A stretch of 64,000 nt of DNA from Acidobacteriaceae bacterium (GCA_028283655.1 JAPWKE010000001.1:213082-277081), one strand, 5' to 3'; numbered from the stretch's first letter, positions 33,453 to 42,584 are shown. The notes: generated by a model not told the origin, from the sequence alone. Program-made: numbers and translations.

Positions 33453-34382
33453 ATGTCTGCGAAATTCGCCCTTCAATATGCGCTGATTGTGCTGTCACTA
33501 TTGGGTTTGGTAGTGGCACTCTTGCTGCTTAAGAAGCGCCTCGTAAGTACATACCCGGCTCTTTTTTCATTGATTCTGCTCCGTGTGGCCACCTCGCTGG
33601 TTGGAGTGGGAATTCTGTATCACCGCAAAACTTTGCATTTGTCGCTCGAACTGGCATATCAAATCTACTTCGATTGGTATTGGTTCTCTGTCATTTCGCA
33701 GACTTTGCTTGAAGTTGCCATCATTTATGGTGCCTACCGCATTGCGATGAAACCGTTAGATGGGCTCAAACGGATAGGTAGCGTGATTTTTGCTTGGGTC
33801 GCCAGCGTTTGCATTCTATTGTCGCTTGCGGTCGCTCTCGGGCCGCACACACAGGGTGCTAGCTATTTCGCGACTTTGCTCGGCCAGATGCAGCAAGGTG
33901 TCAGTGTTCTCACCCTCTGCCTGCTGCTGTTTGTTTGCTTTGCCGCTCGTCCTCTTGGCTTGACCTATCGCAGCAGGGTTTTCGGCGTGATGCTGGGTAT
34001 GGGAATGGCTTCGACGAGTTCCTTGGTTATGTCAACCTGGTACTCGACGAAGGCTCTGCAGTCTGTTTATTCACCGGCTTTTCTCGTAGGTGCGCTATGC
34101 GGCCTGGCAACGTTAACCGTGTGGGCGACGTACTTTGCTCTGCCTGAGCAGGAACGCGCTCTGGTACTGCTTCCCACCACATCACCGTACTTCACCTGGA
34201 ACCGCATCTCAGAAGCCTTGGGAGACGAGCCTGGTCTGGTGGCCATCTCCGGCTTCCGCCCGGCGATGCTTGCTTCCGCGGAGTTGAAGGCGATGATCGT
34301 GGCGCAGAAGAGTCTCCAATCTGTTGCCGATGAACCGGCACAGGCTATGCTCGTTGACCGGATCGCGGTCGGCGCCAACTAA
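33453..34382 (+). CDS. Polytopic membrane protein, about 7 TM
   Basis: The family is not recognised with certainty; similar uncharacterised membrane proteins occur in Terriglobia. The 309-residue protein starts at ATG 33453 (GGAG 8 nt upstream; the GTG at 33444 overlaps that site). About seven hydrophobic helices span residues 5-220 (YALIVLSLLGLVVALLLL is the first), with charged loops between, then a soluble C-terminal tail of about 90 residues. It lies directly downstream of the secreted-peptide array on the same strand, so it could transport or sense those peptides. That is only positional inference. Confidence 0.7.
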   Translation: MSAKFALQYALIVLSLLGLVVALLLLKKRLVSTYPALFSLILLRVATSLVGVGILYHRKTLHLSLELAYQIYFDWYWFSVISQTLLEVAIIYGAYRIAMKPLDGLKRIGSVIFAWVASVCILLSLAVALGPHTQGASYFATLLGQMQQGVSVLTLCLLLFVCFAARPLGLTYRSRVFGVMLGMGMASTSSLVMSTWYSTKALQSVYSPAFLVGALCGLATLTVWATYFALPEQERALVLLPTTSPYFTWNRISEALGDEPGLVAISGFRPAMLASAELKAMIVAQKSLQSVADEPAQAMLVDRIAVGAN

Positions 34383-34417
34383 CGTAATTCTGTTCTTAGG
34401 ATCTCGAACGCGCCAGA

Positions 34418-35539
34418 ATGGAACCGGTTACTCACACACTTACCGGTGCCCTTCTGGCGCGTTCCGGCTTTAACCGCAAAGCAGCTTACGCTACGGCGGC
34501 GATGGCGATCGCTGCTGAGTTTCCGGACATCGATACGGTCTCAAGCGTAGGTGGCCCCGTCGCGGGCTTTGTGCATCATCGTGGGATCACGCATACCTTC
34601 CTTGGCTTGCCGCTTGAGGCTGCGTTTCTGCTCGGCTGCTTCTATGGGCTACATCGTTGGCGGCTCGCACGAGCTCGCAATCGGGGTGTGAGCGATCTGA
34701 GTTCGATCACGGCAGCGCCGGTGCGGTGGGGGATGCTTTATCTCCTCATGCTGCTCGCGCTGTGCTCGCACCTGCTGCTCGACTTCACGAACAACTACGG
34801 CATCCGTCCCTTCGCGCCCTTCAATCCGCACTGGTACGCGGCCTCGATCGTCTTCATCTTCGATCCGCTACTCTTTGTCTTCCTGCTCGCAGGGTTGCTT
34901 TTGCCCGCTCTACTGCGGCTGGTTGGCAGCGAGATCTCCAGTACCCGGTCGCGATCGCGCGCCTTCTCCTCAAAGGCGCCTGCGCAGGTTGTCCTCACCG
35001 TGATTGCGGGCTATTACCTCTTGCGTGTCTATGAGCATCTCCGCGCAGGGCAACTTGCCCAGGCGCAGTTTCTGGCGCTCGCGGCACCGAACGACGCTGG
35101 TTCGCCTACACCGATCCTCACGGCGCAGCGTTCGCTGGTTAGCCCCGATCCGCTTAGCGTCTTCCGCTGGCACGCCGTCACCGACTTCGGCCCGGCATAC
35201 CTGCTCGCTGAGATCGATACCTACCGTGGCACCATCCTCTCGGCCGACACCACGGAGCGTAAAGCCAATACGGCTGATCCCACGATCCGCGCGGCTATCG
35301 AGTCGCCCATCGGGCGTGCTTATCTTGACTGGTCATCGATGCCCTGGATCGCGGTCGATCGTCCTGACCTGGGGATCACGCCGGGGCAGCCTACGGTCGT
35401 CACTTTCACCGATCCGCGCTTCATGGGCGACGTCCCGATCCTGCGTTCCCGCAGCCGCACCCCGCTTACCGCGACGGTAGAGCTGGACACTCAAAATCAC
35501 GTCCTCGCCCAGACACTCGACGGCAAGCTGCAACCCTAA
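34418..35539 (+). CDS. YdjM-type inner-membrane metal-dependent hydrolase-like protein
   Basis: The N-terminus (MEPVTHTLTGALLARSGF), EFPDIDTVSS and FVHHRGITHTFLG form the His/Asp pattern of the YdjM/LexA-regulated membrane hydrolase family. The 373-residue protein has several membrane segments in the first half (YLLMLLALCSHLLLDFTNNYGIRPF among them) and a soluble C-terminal domain. The substrate is unknown; in E. coli YdjM is SOS-regulated. Its stop codon overlaps the miaA stop codon on the opposite strand. Confidence 0.82.
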   Translation: MEPVTHTLTGALLARSGFNRKAAYATAAMAIAAEFPDIDTVSSVGGPVAGFVHHRGITHTFLGLPLEAAFLLGCFYGLHRWRLARARNRGVSDLSSITAAPVRWGMLYLLMLLALCSHLLLDFTNNYGIRPFAPFNPHWYAASIVFIFDPLLFVFLLAGLLLPALLRLVGSEISSTRSRSRAFSSKAPAQVVLTVIAGYYLLRVYEHLRAGQLAQAQFLALAAPNDAGSPTPILTAQRSLVSPDPLSVFRWHAVTDFGPAYLLAEIDTYRGTILSADTTERKANTADPTIRAAIESPIGRAYLDWSSMPWIAVDRPDLGITPGQPTVVTFTDPRFMGDVPILRSRSRTPLTATVELDTQNHVLAQTLDGKLQP

Positions 35540-36495
35540 GCCTTTGGGCTGACTGTCCCCAGGAAATTGCGAACGGCATCGAGTGCTTCGCCTTGCACCA
35601 GCGACTCATCGCCGCTACCAGCGAGCCACTGGATATCCTTATCGCGACGAAACCAGGTCATCTGCCGTTTGGCGTAGTTTCTATGCCCCTGTTGAACTTC
35701 GGCCAAGGCGGCGTTCCTCTCGGTCTCCCCGCGCAGAAGCTGCAGGGACTGCAGGTAGCCCAGCGTCGTCAGTCCGCGAGCATCGTCCCCAAACTCGGCT
35801 CGAATAGCCTCTGTTTCAGCTAGCAGACCTCGATCAAACATCGCGGCGGCGCGTTCGTTGATGCGCTCGTAGAGCCGCGCTCGCGGCACATCAAGCCCCA
35901 GCTTCAGAACGCGATAGCCTTGCAGTGCCTCGCGGCCTGCCTGCCACTGTTCGGTTTGCGGCTTTCGGCCAGCCAAGGAGACCTCGATGGAGCGAATGAG
36001 CTTCGGCGTGTCATTGGCGTGGATGGCTGCAGCGGCCCGGGTATCCAGCCGCGCGAGCACCCGGTGCAGATACCCCGGGCCGCGAGCCTCTGCGCGCTTC
36101 CTCAGCCTCTCTCGCAGCCCCTCATCCCGCAGCGGAGCAGGAGCCAGCCCTTCCAGGGTTGCGCGCAGATACAGCCCCGTTCCGCCAGCGAGGATCGGCA
36201 GTTTGCCGCGCGTGCTGATTTCGTCCAACGCGGCGCGCGCATGGCGCGCGTAGTCACCCGCCGTCGGGTGCTCGTCGGGAGCGTACAAGTCGAGGCAATG
36301 GTGCGGCACGCGAGCGCGTTCTTGCGAGGAAGGCTTCGCCGAACCCACATCGAGGCGCTGATACACCGCGACCGAGTCGCAGGAGACGATCTCGCCGCCA
36401 AAACTCTCTGCAAGTAGCAGGCTGAGCGCGGTTTTTCCGCTGGCGGTCGGACCCACCAGCACGACCAGCGGCTTGTCTACCATTGCTTCCACCAT
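35536..36495 (-). CDS. miaA: tRNA dimethylallyltransferase
   Basis: MiaA adds a dimethylallyl group to A37 of tRNAs reading UNN codons. The 319-residue protein has the P-loop GPTASGKT near the start and the conserved DSVAVYQRLDVGSAKPS. Next come the family block CLDLYAPDEHPTAGDYAR and LPILAGGTGLYLRA, which lines the substrate channel, with RQMTWFRRDKDIQWL at the end. Two in-frame starts exist (36495 and 36483). It overlaps the short gene upstream and converges on the YdjM-like gene with overlapping stops. Confidence 0.95.
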   Translation of the reverse strand: MVEAMVDKPLVVLVGPTASGKTALSLLLAESFGGEIVSCDSVAVYQRLDVGSAKPSSQERARVPHHCLDLYAPDEHPTAGDYARHARAALDEISTRGKLPILAGGTGLYLRATLEGLAPAPLRDEGLRERLRKRAEARGPGYLHRVLARLDTRAAAAIHANDTPKLIRSIEVSLAGRKPQTEQWQAGREALQGYRVLKLGLDVPRARLYERINERAAAMFDRGLLAETEAIRAEFGDDARGLTTLGYLQSLQLLRGETERNAALAEVQQGHRNYAKRQMTWFRRDKDIQWLAGSGDESLVQGEALDAVRNFLGTVSPKA

Positions 36496-36701
36496 CCTGA
36501 GTACAGCACCCGTTCCGCGCCCGCTCGTACCGCCATCGCCAGCACGACGAAGACGGCGAAGAGCACCAGAGCCCGCGCCATGGCAAGCTTCTCCCGTGCG
36601 CGGCTGGCTTCAAGCCGTACTTCGTACTCCGCGATCGCTTCTCGCACGCGGGCGTTGGTTTCTTTCATCGGTTCGGCAGGGATTGGCTTGGAAGGCGTCA
36701 C
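36477..36701 (-). CDS. Small single-TM protein (63-74 aa)
   Basis: This is a short gene between tonB and miaA. A start at GTG 36701 is possible; ATG 36668 gives 63 residues. The N-terminal helix is charged (VREAIAEYEVRLEASRAREKLA), followed by one membrane segment (ALVLFAVFVVLAMAV) and a short tail. The function is unknown. Its end overlaps the start of miaA, so translation is probably coupled. Confidence 0.6.
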   Translation of the reverse strand: MTPSKPIPAEPMKETNARVREAIAEYEVRLEASRAREKLAMARALVLFAVFVVLAMAVRAGAERVLYSGWWKQW

Positions 36702-36721
36702 CGCTCCAGCGTACCTCGCCG

Positions 36722-37819
36722 CTAGCGCTGCGTGTTGACGAGGTAGTGGAAACGGATGACCAGGTTCGGGCCGTGGAACTCCTTGGGCAGCGGATGCAGC
36801 TTGCCCTGAGTCACAATCGAGCCCCACGCCGAGCGGTTGATCGCCTGATCGTGCGTCGAGCTTTCGAGCTTCCAACCACCGATGGTGCCATCCGGCAGAA
36901 TCGTCAGCAGCCAGTAGCACTCGCCAGACTTCGACAGCGGCGGGCGGACCTCTTCGGGCAGCAGCGGATACCAGGCGTTCGCCGTATCGCGCTGCAGGCG
37001 AGCCATGTACTGGCTGAAGTCCACACCCTGCGTGTCCGAAAGGATTTCAGCACCAGCGCCCATATTGCCGCCACCGGGCAGGTTGCCGCCCACGGCGTTG
37101 CTCGGCATCGCCCCCGTTGCTCGCGGGGAGGAGTGTGCCAGATCGCTCATCGCCGAACTGGCGTTCGAGGAGTTGCGCGGCAGAATCGGGTGGGAATTAG
37201 CCTGCGGCGTCGGTGCATCGGCCATCGGCTGGGAAGGACGTGGCTGAACGCGCGGCTGCGGAGAGTCCGGCAGACTCGGCGCGCTGCTCGGAGCCATCTT
37301 CGGCGTGGGCTGGGGAGCCGGCGGCTGTGGCTCTTCGCTCTTCGGTGTGGGGGCGGCAGATTTCTCCATGCTGAACTTGTCCGACTGCGACAGCTGCGGC
37401 TTGGGTGGAGGAAGCTCGTTGCGCGGAATCGCCTTCATCATCGGCGCCTTCGGCAGCACGGGCGCGGTCAGCATCGTCAGTTCGTGTTGCTTCATCGCGT
37501 CGCTGGGTAGCATCAGCTTCGGCGCGTGCCAGAGGACTCGCGGGCCGTAGAACACGAACCACGCAATCGCCAGCCACACGAAGACGGAGATGTAGATCGA
37601 TTCGCGGAAGCGTCCACGGGCTCGTTCATCTTCGATGGAATCCAGCAGATGCACCAGTTCATGCGCTTCCAACTCACCGTAGCGGGCTGTGCGGATGCGC
37701 GAGGACTCCGGCGCAACGACGTTGCCGTCGCTGTCATGCGGAACGACTGGGCCGGTCTGCGGGGAGGCAGGTGGCGTCGTCTCAAAACTCTCTGGCTGGT
37801 TCGGGTCGATAGGTGGCAT
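36722..37819 (-). CDS. TonB-family protein
   Basis: TonB proteins pass proton-motive energy to outer-membrane receptors. The 365-residue protein has a cytoplasmic N-terminal stretch of about 70 residues and one membrane anchor (ISVFVWLAIAWFVFYGP). A Pro/Ser/Gln-rich periplasmic spacer follows. The C-terminal domain reads YWLLTILPDGTIGGWKLESSTHDQ and FHGPNLVIRFHYLVN, resembling the TonB/TolA-type beta-hairpin fold, so it may belong to the AgmX/PglI-like group. It precedes a small TM gene and miaA. Confidence 0.8.
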   Translation of the reverse strand: MPPIDPNQPESFETTPPASPQTGPVVPHDSDGNVVAPESSRIRTARYGELEAHELVHLLDSIEDERARGRFRESIYISVFVWLAIAWFVFYGPRVLWHAPKLMLPSDAMKQHELTMLTAPVLPKAPMMKAIPRNELPPPKPQLSQSDKFSMEKSAAPTPKSEEPQPPAPQPTPKMAPSSAPSLPDSPQPRVQPRPSQPMADAPTPQANSHPILPRNSSNASSAMSDLAHSSPRATGAMPSNAVGGNLPGGGNMGAGAEILSDTQGVDFSQYMARLQRDTANAWYPLLPEEVRPPLSKSGECYWLLTILPDGTIGGWKLESSTHDQAINRSAWGSIVTQGKLHPLPKEFHGPNLVIRFHYLVNTQR

Positions 37820-37934
37820 CTAGCTTGTACTAAGTGTCAGACGGTCGATCCACCCTCACAGTTGCGGCCCGTCCGTTGGCAAAGCAGTTTCTTTGCTGCT
37901 TCGCCTCCTCCATTCTCGCATTTATGCTGGGCGG

Positions 37935-38426
37935 ATGACGCTTCATGGCATCACCGCCTGCATTCTTACCGCCAGTGACCGCTGCTCGGCCGGCACGCAG
38001 GTTGACGTTTCGGGGCCTGCACTCGCGGCTATTCTGCTCGAGCACGGTGCAACGCTGCTGCCCGCGCACCTTGCGCCAGACGACGCTGTGCGGATCGCGG
38101 CTGGGCTTCGCGAAGCCGTGGCCTCTGGCGCGGCGCTTGTGCTCACCACGGGAGGCACCGGGCTTTCGCCTCGCGATGTCACGCCCGAAGCCACACTTTC
38201 GGTCTGCGAACGTCTTGTCCCGGGCCTCGCCGAACTGATTCGTGAGCAGGGTCGCGAGCAGACGCCCTTCGCTTCGCTTGGCCGGGGCGTGGCGGGAGTG
38301 CTGGATCGGACCCTCATCGTGAATCTGCCGGGTTCGCCGCGTGGCGCGGAAGATGGCTTGCGTACGATCCTGCCATTGCTGCCGCACGCTCTTGCGTTGC
38401 TCGCCGGGCAAACGGACCACGGCTGA
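37935..38426 (+). CDS. MogA/MoaB family molybdopterin adenylyltransferase
   Basis: The family adenylylates molybdopterin during molybdenum cofactor synthesis. From ATG 37935 the protein is 163 residues; the open frame starting at 37893 is not supported. The fold signatures are [15 protein letters not shown] (first strand and loop), [21 protein letters not shown], and the C-terminal [25 protein letters not shown]. It is divergent from the tonB-like gene. Confidence 0.9.
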   Translation: MTLHGITACILTASDRCSAGTQVDVSGPALAAILLEHGATLLPAHLAPDDAVRIAAGLREAVASGAALVLTTGGTGLSPRDVTPEATLSVCERLVPGLAELIREQGREQTPFASLGRGVAGVLDRTLIVNLPGSPRGAEDGLRTILPLLPHALALLAGQTDHG

Positions 38427-38523
38427 GTGTTGCGGGCTCAGGCGAGGGGTTGCTCTGTGTTCTCTGCGACTTCCGTCTGCCTGCCGAACATGGTTTTGCG
38501 GGCGGAACAACGTAAGATGGTAC

Positions 38524-39180
38524 GTGGTGAAACTGCATCCCGTTATTCTTCTCCACAAGTTCTCCGCGACGCTGCTCGCGGTGCTCAAGCCCCTCGGCAT
38601 CTGGGGCGTAGGCGCGCTATCGCTCATTGATTCGGCGCTTATTCCGATCCCGGTCTCGATGGACGGCGTCCTTATCGGCTACGTCGCGACGGACCATAGC
38701 CGCTTCCTTGCCTACAGCCTGATCGCGGCCGGAGCCGCAGCCCTTGGCTCGCTTGTGCCGTACTACATCGGCCGCGCGGGTGGGGAGCTGGTGCTGCTCA
38801 AGCGCATCAACCGCGAGCGCTATGAGCGCATCCGCGACCGCTTTGAAAAGCAGGAGTTCCTGGCCATCATGATCCCGGCCATGCTTCCGCCGCCGACACC
38901 TATGAAGCTCTTCGAGTTCGCCGCCGGTGTCTTCGAGATGAAGCCCCTGACGTACATTCTGGCGATCTTCGTTGGCAAGATGATCCAGTTCCTCGTCTGC
39001 TCGCTGCTGACGATCTGGTTTGGCCCCACGTTGGCGCATTCCCTGCGTACGGCCTTCCATGAGCACATGGCGGTCAGCCTCACCGTGGTTGGCTTGATTC
39101 TGCTAGTGGTTGGTGTCTGGTTCGTCCGCAAACTCTTTGACCGCAACTCGAAGGACTCGCTGCCGGTTGAAGGGGAGTAG
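38524..39180 (+). CDS. DedA/VTT-domain membrane protein
   Basis: DedA-family proteins (SNARE-associated/VTT fold) include flippases for undecaprenyl phosphate and phosphatidylethanolamine, and act in the inner membrane. Start GTG 38524, or 38527 next to it, gives about 218 residues. Family features are GIWGVGALSLIDSALIPIPVSMD, the re-entrant region AAALGSLVPYYIGRAGGE and EFLAIMIPAMLPPPTPMKLFEFAAG. A strong symmetric hairpin follows. Confidence 0.87.
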   Translation: MVKLHPVILLHKFSATLLAVLKPLGIWGVGALSLIDSALIPIPVSMDGVLIGYVATDHSRFLAYSLIAAGAAALGSLVPYYIGRAGGELVLLKRINRERYERIRDRFEKQEFLAIMIPAMLPPPTPMKLFEFAAGVFEMKPLTYILAIFVGKMIQFLVCSLLTIWFGPTLAHSLRTAFHEHMAVSLTVVGLILLVVGVWFVRKLFDRNSKDSLPVEGE

Positions 39181-39238
39181 GACATTCGGTAAGGACGGGG
39201 CAGGGGCTTTCAAACACAAGCCTCTGCCTCAAACAGTA

Positions 39239-39265
39239 AAAGGCCGCGCCATTGGCGCGGCCTTT
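39239..39265. terminator. Bidirectional terminator
   Basis: AAAGGCCGCGCC / GGCGCGGCCTTT, a perfect 12-bp stem with an ATT loop, lies between convergent genes and ends in AAA/TTT on both strands. Confidence 0.8.
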
Positions 39266-39281
39266 ACTGCGTAACGAAAGA

Positions 39282-39821
39282 CTAGGCTGCGTGACCAGCC
39301 GTTGCGGTTGACTCTGCCAGCTGCTTCGCCAGCGCAGGCAATCCGAACAACACCGTCGCCACCAGTCCTGTCGACACCAGATCGTTGGCATAGAAGGGAA
39401 GAGCGGACACAAAGCAACTCACCAGTCCGGCGGAGCTATGCGGATACATTCCGCTACCCACCCACACAGCAAAGTTCGAAAGGAGGAAGAAGCCCGTTGC
39501 CGAAGCGAAGATCGCTGCTGCAACACGCAGGGTGGTCACCTTGCTCAGCACATCGCTCGCCATGATGCATACCGCGGCGTACCAGAACCACGTGACGAGA
39601 TAGCTGCTCGCGTGGAATGGATAGCTGTACACAAAGTGCGTCAGCACGAAGTCGGTCGAGGCCATGACGGCTACGGCAAACACCGCCTGCCAGCGCGGAC
39701 GGCGCGAGCCAAAGAACAGCAGGCCTGCACCCACGGCCGTAAAGTTCAGCGCCGTGCCGTGAAAGGTGTGCGGAAGAAAGCGGGTCAGAGCCGCAAGGAT
39801 CAAAACGATAAAGGCGAGCAT
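39282..39821 (-). CDS. DUF6580 family membrane protein
   Basis: This 179-residue protein has about five membrane segments. It resembles a small transport-related family recognised as DUF6580, with the ordered pieces LTRFLPHTFHGTALNFTAVGAG at the N-terminus and FASATGFFLLSNFAVWVGSGMYPHSSAGL in the middle. The function is unknown. It faces the DedA gene through a bidirectional terminator and lies downstream of the lipoprotein gene on the same strand. Confidence 0.75.
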   Translation of the reverse strand: MLAFIVLILAALTRFLPHTFHGTALNFTAVGAGLLFFGSRRPRWQAVFAVAVMASTDFVLTHFVYSYPFHASSYLVTWFWYAAVCIMASDVLSKVTTLRVAAAIFASATGFFLLSNFAVWVGSGMYPHSSAGLVSCFVSALPFYANDLVSTGLVATVLFGLPALAKQLAESTATAGHAA

Positions 39822-39938
39822 AGGCAGGTGGCCTTCAAATTTTCAGTGAAATAGTGGCGCAAGCGCCTTTGGTCGATTGTACGCGAACGCCGCTGTTTAC
39901 CGCGTATTTCGCGTTGGATGCTACTTCAAAGCCAACAA

Positions 39939-39964
39939 GGGCCTGCCGTTTCCACGACAGGCCC
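39939..39964 (-). terminator. Hairpin after the lipoprotein gene
   Basis: A GGGCCTG / CAGGCCC stem (39939-39945 with 39958-39964) separates the lipoprotein gene from the DUF6580 gene. It is GC-rich with no T-run. Confidence 0.45.
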
Positions 39965-39989
39965 TATTGGTACTTCGCCAATCAAAGGC

Positions 39990-40913
39990 CTAACGCTGTA
40001 CGACCAAATCATCGGAGAGGCGGAAGTGCTGCACCGACTCAGCCGGGATCACGATGTCGCGATTGCCCGTCGTTCCGGCAATCAGAGTACCCGCACCTGC
40101 ACCGGAAGCTGCACCGATAGCCAGACCAACGCCGCCGGTAGCGATGCCGCCGATCAGCATACCTGCACCGGTCATACCGCCGATCCAGCCTGCCGTGCGC
40201 TTGCCCTTGCCCTTCTTGGTGTGGACGTTGTCATGCGTATCCAGGGCGTATTCGTTGCCGCCGAGCGTCATCGAGGTGAGGCGAAGTTCGAGGATGGAGG
40301 CACCCTTGAAGTGTCCACGGCGATGCGAAGCATCTACGCGTCCGCGTACCGGGGTACCCTTCGGGATAATCACCGAACCGTTGCGTACGATTGGCTCTGC
40401 GAACTCACCCGAGAAGTGCGAGCCTGCCGGAGTATGCTTCACGTCAATGCGCTCGTTGATGCGGATCGCCAGCGTCGTTCCCGCAGGAACCGTCAGGTTG
40501 ATCGGAGCTACTGGAGCTGCTACAGGTGCCGCTGCGGCACCGCTCGTTGTGCCTGCCGGAGCCGTCGTGTCCTGCTGCGGGGCGGCGGCCACGGGTGCCG
40601 TCACAGGCGGTACCGGAGCGGCCTGGCTGAGGGGCAGCACGACAGGCTTCGTCTCAGCGGGCTTCGTGCCGGCGGGCGGTGGCGTTGTTTGCGTGGAAAC
40701 CTGCGGCTCCTGGCCGGAGACCGGAGGCTGAACCACCGTCGTCACCGTGTTGCCGTTCTTGTCGATGTACTGCACCTGCTGGGCCATGTTGGTCGCTGAG
40801 GCAGCATTCTTGGCCTGATCGAGCGCCTTCTGCTCATCGCTCTTGCAACCCGTAATCAGTCCTAGCGAAAGAATCGCAACACCAGCGGCCAGGTGAATTC
40901 GTTTCATCAGCAT
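39990..40913 (-). CDS. Lipoprotein with Pro/Ala linker and glycine-rich C-terminal segment
   Basis: The start MLMKR gives a lipobox LITGC (Cys about residue 22-23) after a short signal. An alternative ATG two codons later is possible, and the much longer open frame is spurious. A Pro/Ala/Thr/Val-rich linker of about 100 residues follows. The C-terminal domain begins LTVPAGTTLAIRINERIDV, then FAEPIVRNGSVIIPKGTPVRGRV. A glycine-rich stretch resembling a membrane-spanning glycine zipper (GGIATGGVGLAIGAASGAGAG) follows. A role in envelope integrity is inferred, not shown. Confidence 0.75.
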   Translation of the reverse strand: MLMKRIHLAAGVAILSLGLITGCKSDEQKALDQAKNAASATNMAQQVQYIDKNGNTVTTVVQPPVSGQEPQVSTQTTPPPAGTKPAETKPVVLPLSQAAPVPPVTAPVAAAPQQDTTAPAGTTSGAAAAPVAAPVAPINLTVPAGTTLAIRINERIDVKHTPAGSHFSGEFAEPIVRNGSVIIPKGTPVRGRVDASHRRGHFKGASILELRLTSMTLGGNEYALDTHDNVHTKKGKGKRTAGWIGGMTGAGMLIGGIATGGVGLAIGAASGAGAGTLIAGTTGNRDIVIPAESVQHFRLSDDLVVQR

Positions 40914-40943
40914 CTCTCGTACCTCTCCTTGTTGTGCATCGTG

Positions 40944-40959
40944 TGCACAGATCTGTGCA
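40944..40959. promoter_or_regulatory. Perfect 16-bp palindrome upstream of lipoprotein gene
   Basis: TGCACAGATCTGTGCA is its own reverse complement. It lies 30 bp before the lipoprotein start codon and 200 bp before the plus-strand ORF at 41163. This is a typical position for a dimeric repressor or activator site. No known operator is recognised. Confidence 0.5.
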
Positions 40960-41162
40960 GGGAGCCCGACTACTTGTGACTTATTCATCCTGCAGACAGG
41001 GAGATAGATGCAGACGCTTACTCTTTTCGCTGCCTCAGTGCGTGGGAAAGGCTGAGAAAAGCAAAGTCGAGGGAATCCTCGGAATATCGCGTTACGACAT
41101 CGGAAGATAGGAAAATTCGGGCCCGAACGCCACCATTTGCTGTGGCATACTCCATTCCAAGG

Positions 41163-41567
41163 ATGCACTCACCGCGCCATTTCGTACGGTCTCTTCTGCT
41201 CACCGGCATCATGCTGGGCCTGAGCGTGATGGGTGTCGTGCGACTTCATCACGCGCATGTTGCGTCGCATCTTGCCAGCTCGCACCACCCTGTGCCGGTC
41301 CAGCAGCAGACGCGTCGCTCGCCCAACAGCGGTCGACGCTCGGGTGACAACTCGGCCTCGGCCAGCGGTCATGCAGAGTTTGGCAGCTACCATCACATTG
41401 GCTCGGGCGGCGGTCCTGCGATCGCTTCAGCTCTGCCTGTGTCGGCCCCGGCTCTGCGTTTTGATGCTCCCCTTCACTCGCATCCTCTTGCCACGCGCAA
41501 CGTCGTGGCTGTCGGCAGCGCGCCGCGCGCTCCCGGCGATCCTCGCGGTCCTCCTCAACTCGCCTAG
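41163..41567 (+). CDS. Hypothetical histidine-rich exported protein (134 aa)
   Basis: This open frame has an N-terminal membrane or signal segment (LLLTGIMLGLSVMGVV) followed by a His/Ser/Gly-rich part (RLHHAHVASHLASSHHPVP) and a Pro-rich tail. The start codon has no good ribosome binding site, and neither alternative nearby does. Its position between a divergent lipoprotein gene and carbonic anhydrase, and its biased composition, make it possible but unproven. A His-rich metal-buffering role would be speculation. Confidence 0.35.
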   Translation: MHSPRHFVRSLLLTGIMLGLSVMGVVRLHHAHVASHLASSHHPVPVQQQTRRSPNSGRRSGDNSASASGHAEFGSYHHIGSGGGPAIASALPVSAPALRFDAPLHSHPLATRNVVAVGSAPRAPGDPRGPPQLA

Positions 41568-41816
41568 TCTGCCCGTCAGCTTCAGCACGGCAGCCTCGTT
41601 TCCTCGGTGTACTCAGCGTTGTCGGCTGTTGAGTTCGCACCCTGAACGCGGTCTCGCCAAACGAAGTCGCCGGACTTTGCTGTCTGCGTTTGCCGCATCG
41701 CAGCCAAGGCCCTGCACCTCCTGCTGAAGCTCTCCGCAAAAGACCCGCCGCGCCTCCCCACGCGTCGCCGCACAAGCCGCCCGCTCTCCCCAGCGAGTGG
41801 CCACAGGAGAGTTTCC

Positions 41817-42467
41817 ATGCACCGTTTACTTCAGGGCTACGCCCGCTTTCGTACCGAAGTCTTCCCACGCATACAGCCCGCGTTCGAGCGTCTCGCGCAC
41901 GGCCAGTCGCCGGAAGCGCTCTTCATCACCTGCTCGGACTCGCGCGTTATGCCGGAGCTGATTCTGCAGGCCGAGCCCGGCCAGATCTTCCCCATTCGTC
42001 TTGCGGGGAACCTCGTTCCGCGCCCCGGCAATGATCCTTCGGGCATTGCCGCGACCATCGAGTACGCCATCCGCGCGCTGAAGATCGCCGACATCGTTAT
42101 CTGTGGCCACTCCGGCTGCGGCGCGATGAAGGAGTTGCTCGAACGCGCGCATCGTCATGATCTGCCGGACGTCACTTCGTGGCTTGACCACGCTGGCCCC
42201 GCCTCCAACTGGCTTCGCCGGACCTTTGACGACACGCGCAGCCTCACCCCGGCGAAGCGCCTTCATCTGCTCACGGAAGCGAACGTGCTCGCGCAACTCG
42301 AGCACCTTCGCCAGCACCCGGCGGTGGCCGAAGCCCTCGCCGCGGACAAGCTTCGGCTCCATGGCTGGATGTTCGATATTCCTTCCGGCATCCTCAGCGA
42401 GTTCAACGCGCAGAGTGGCTCGTTTGAAGCGATCTGCGAGCCAGAGGAAGCGCGAATGGTCGCATAG
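41817..42467 (+). CDS. Beta-class carbonic anhydrase
   Basis: This zinc enzyme interconverts CO2 and bicarbonate. The 216-residue protein has zinc ligands C39 (ITCSDSR, with the Asp/Arg dyad D41/R43), H98 and C101 (GHSGCGAM), in the order typical of the beta class, together with the LAGNLVPRP region. AGGAG lies 8 nt before the ATG. Similar genes are annotated cynT/can, and the subtype is not distinguishable here. A hairpin with a T6 tract follows. Confidence 0.93.
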   Translation: MHRLLQGYARFRTEVFPRIQPAFERLAHGQSPEALFITCSDSRVMPELILQAEPGQIFPIRLAGNLVPRPGNDPSGIAATIEYAIRALKIADIVICGHSGCGAMKELLERAHRHDLPDVTSWLDHAGPASNWLRRTFDDTRSLTPAKRLHLLTEANVLAQLEHLRQHPAVAEALAADKLRLHGWMFDIPSGILSEFNAQSGSFEAICEPEEARMVA

Positions 42468-42561
42468 CGTTTGGGCGGCCCGCATCGCCGCCACGGTTTT
42501 GCTACGCCGCTTCGAAGCAGAGCGTAGCTCACAAGGTTGTTCCTTTTCGGCCGCTGCCAAC

Positions 42562-42584
42562 GCCACGGGCAGTGGCCCTTTTTT
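42562..42584 (+). terminator. Terminator after carbonic anhydrase gene
   Basis: GCCAC-GGGCA-GTGGC with TTTTTT at 42579-42584 is a short stem-loop and T-run, pointing on the plus strand just before the convergent gene's stop codon. Confidence 0.65.
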
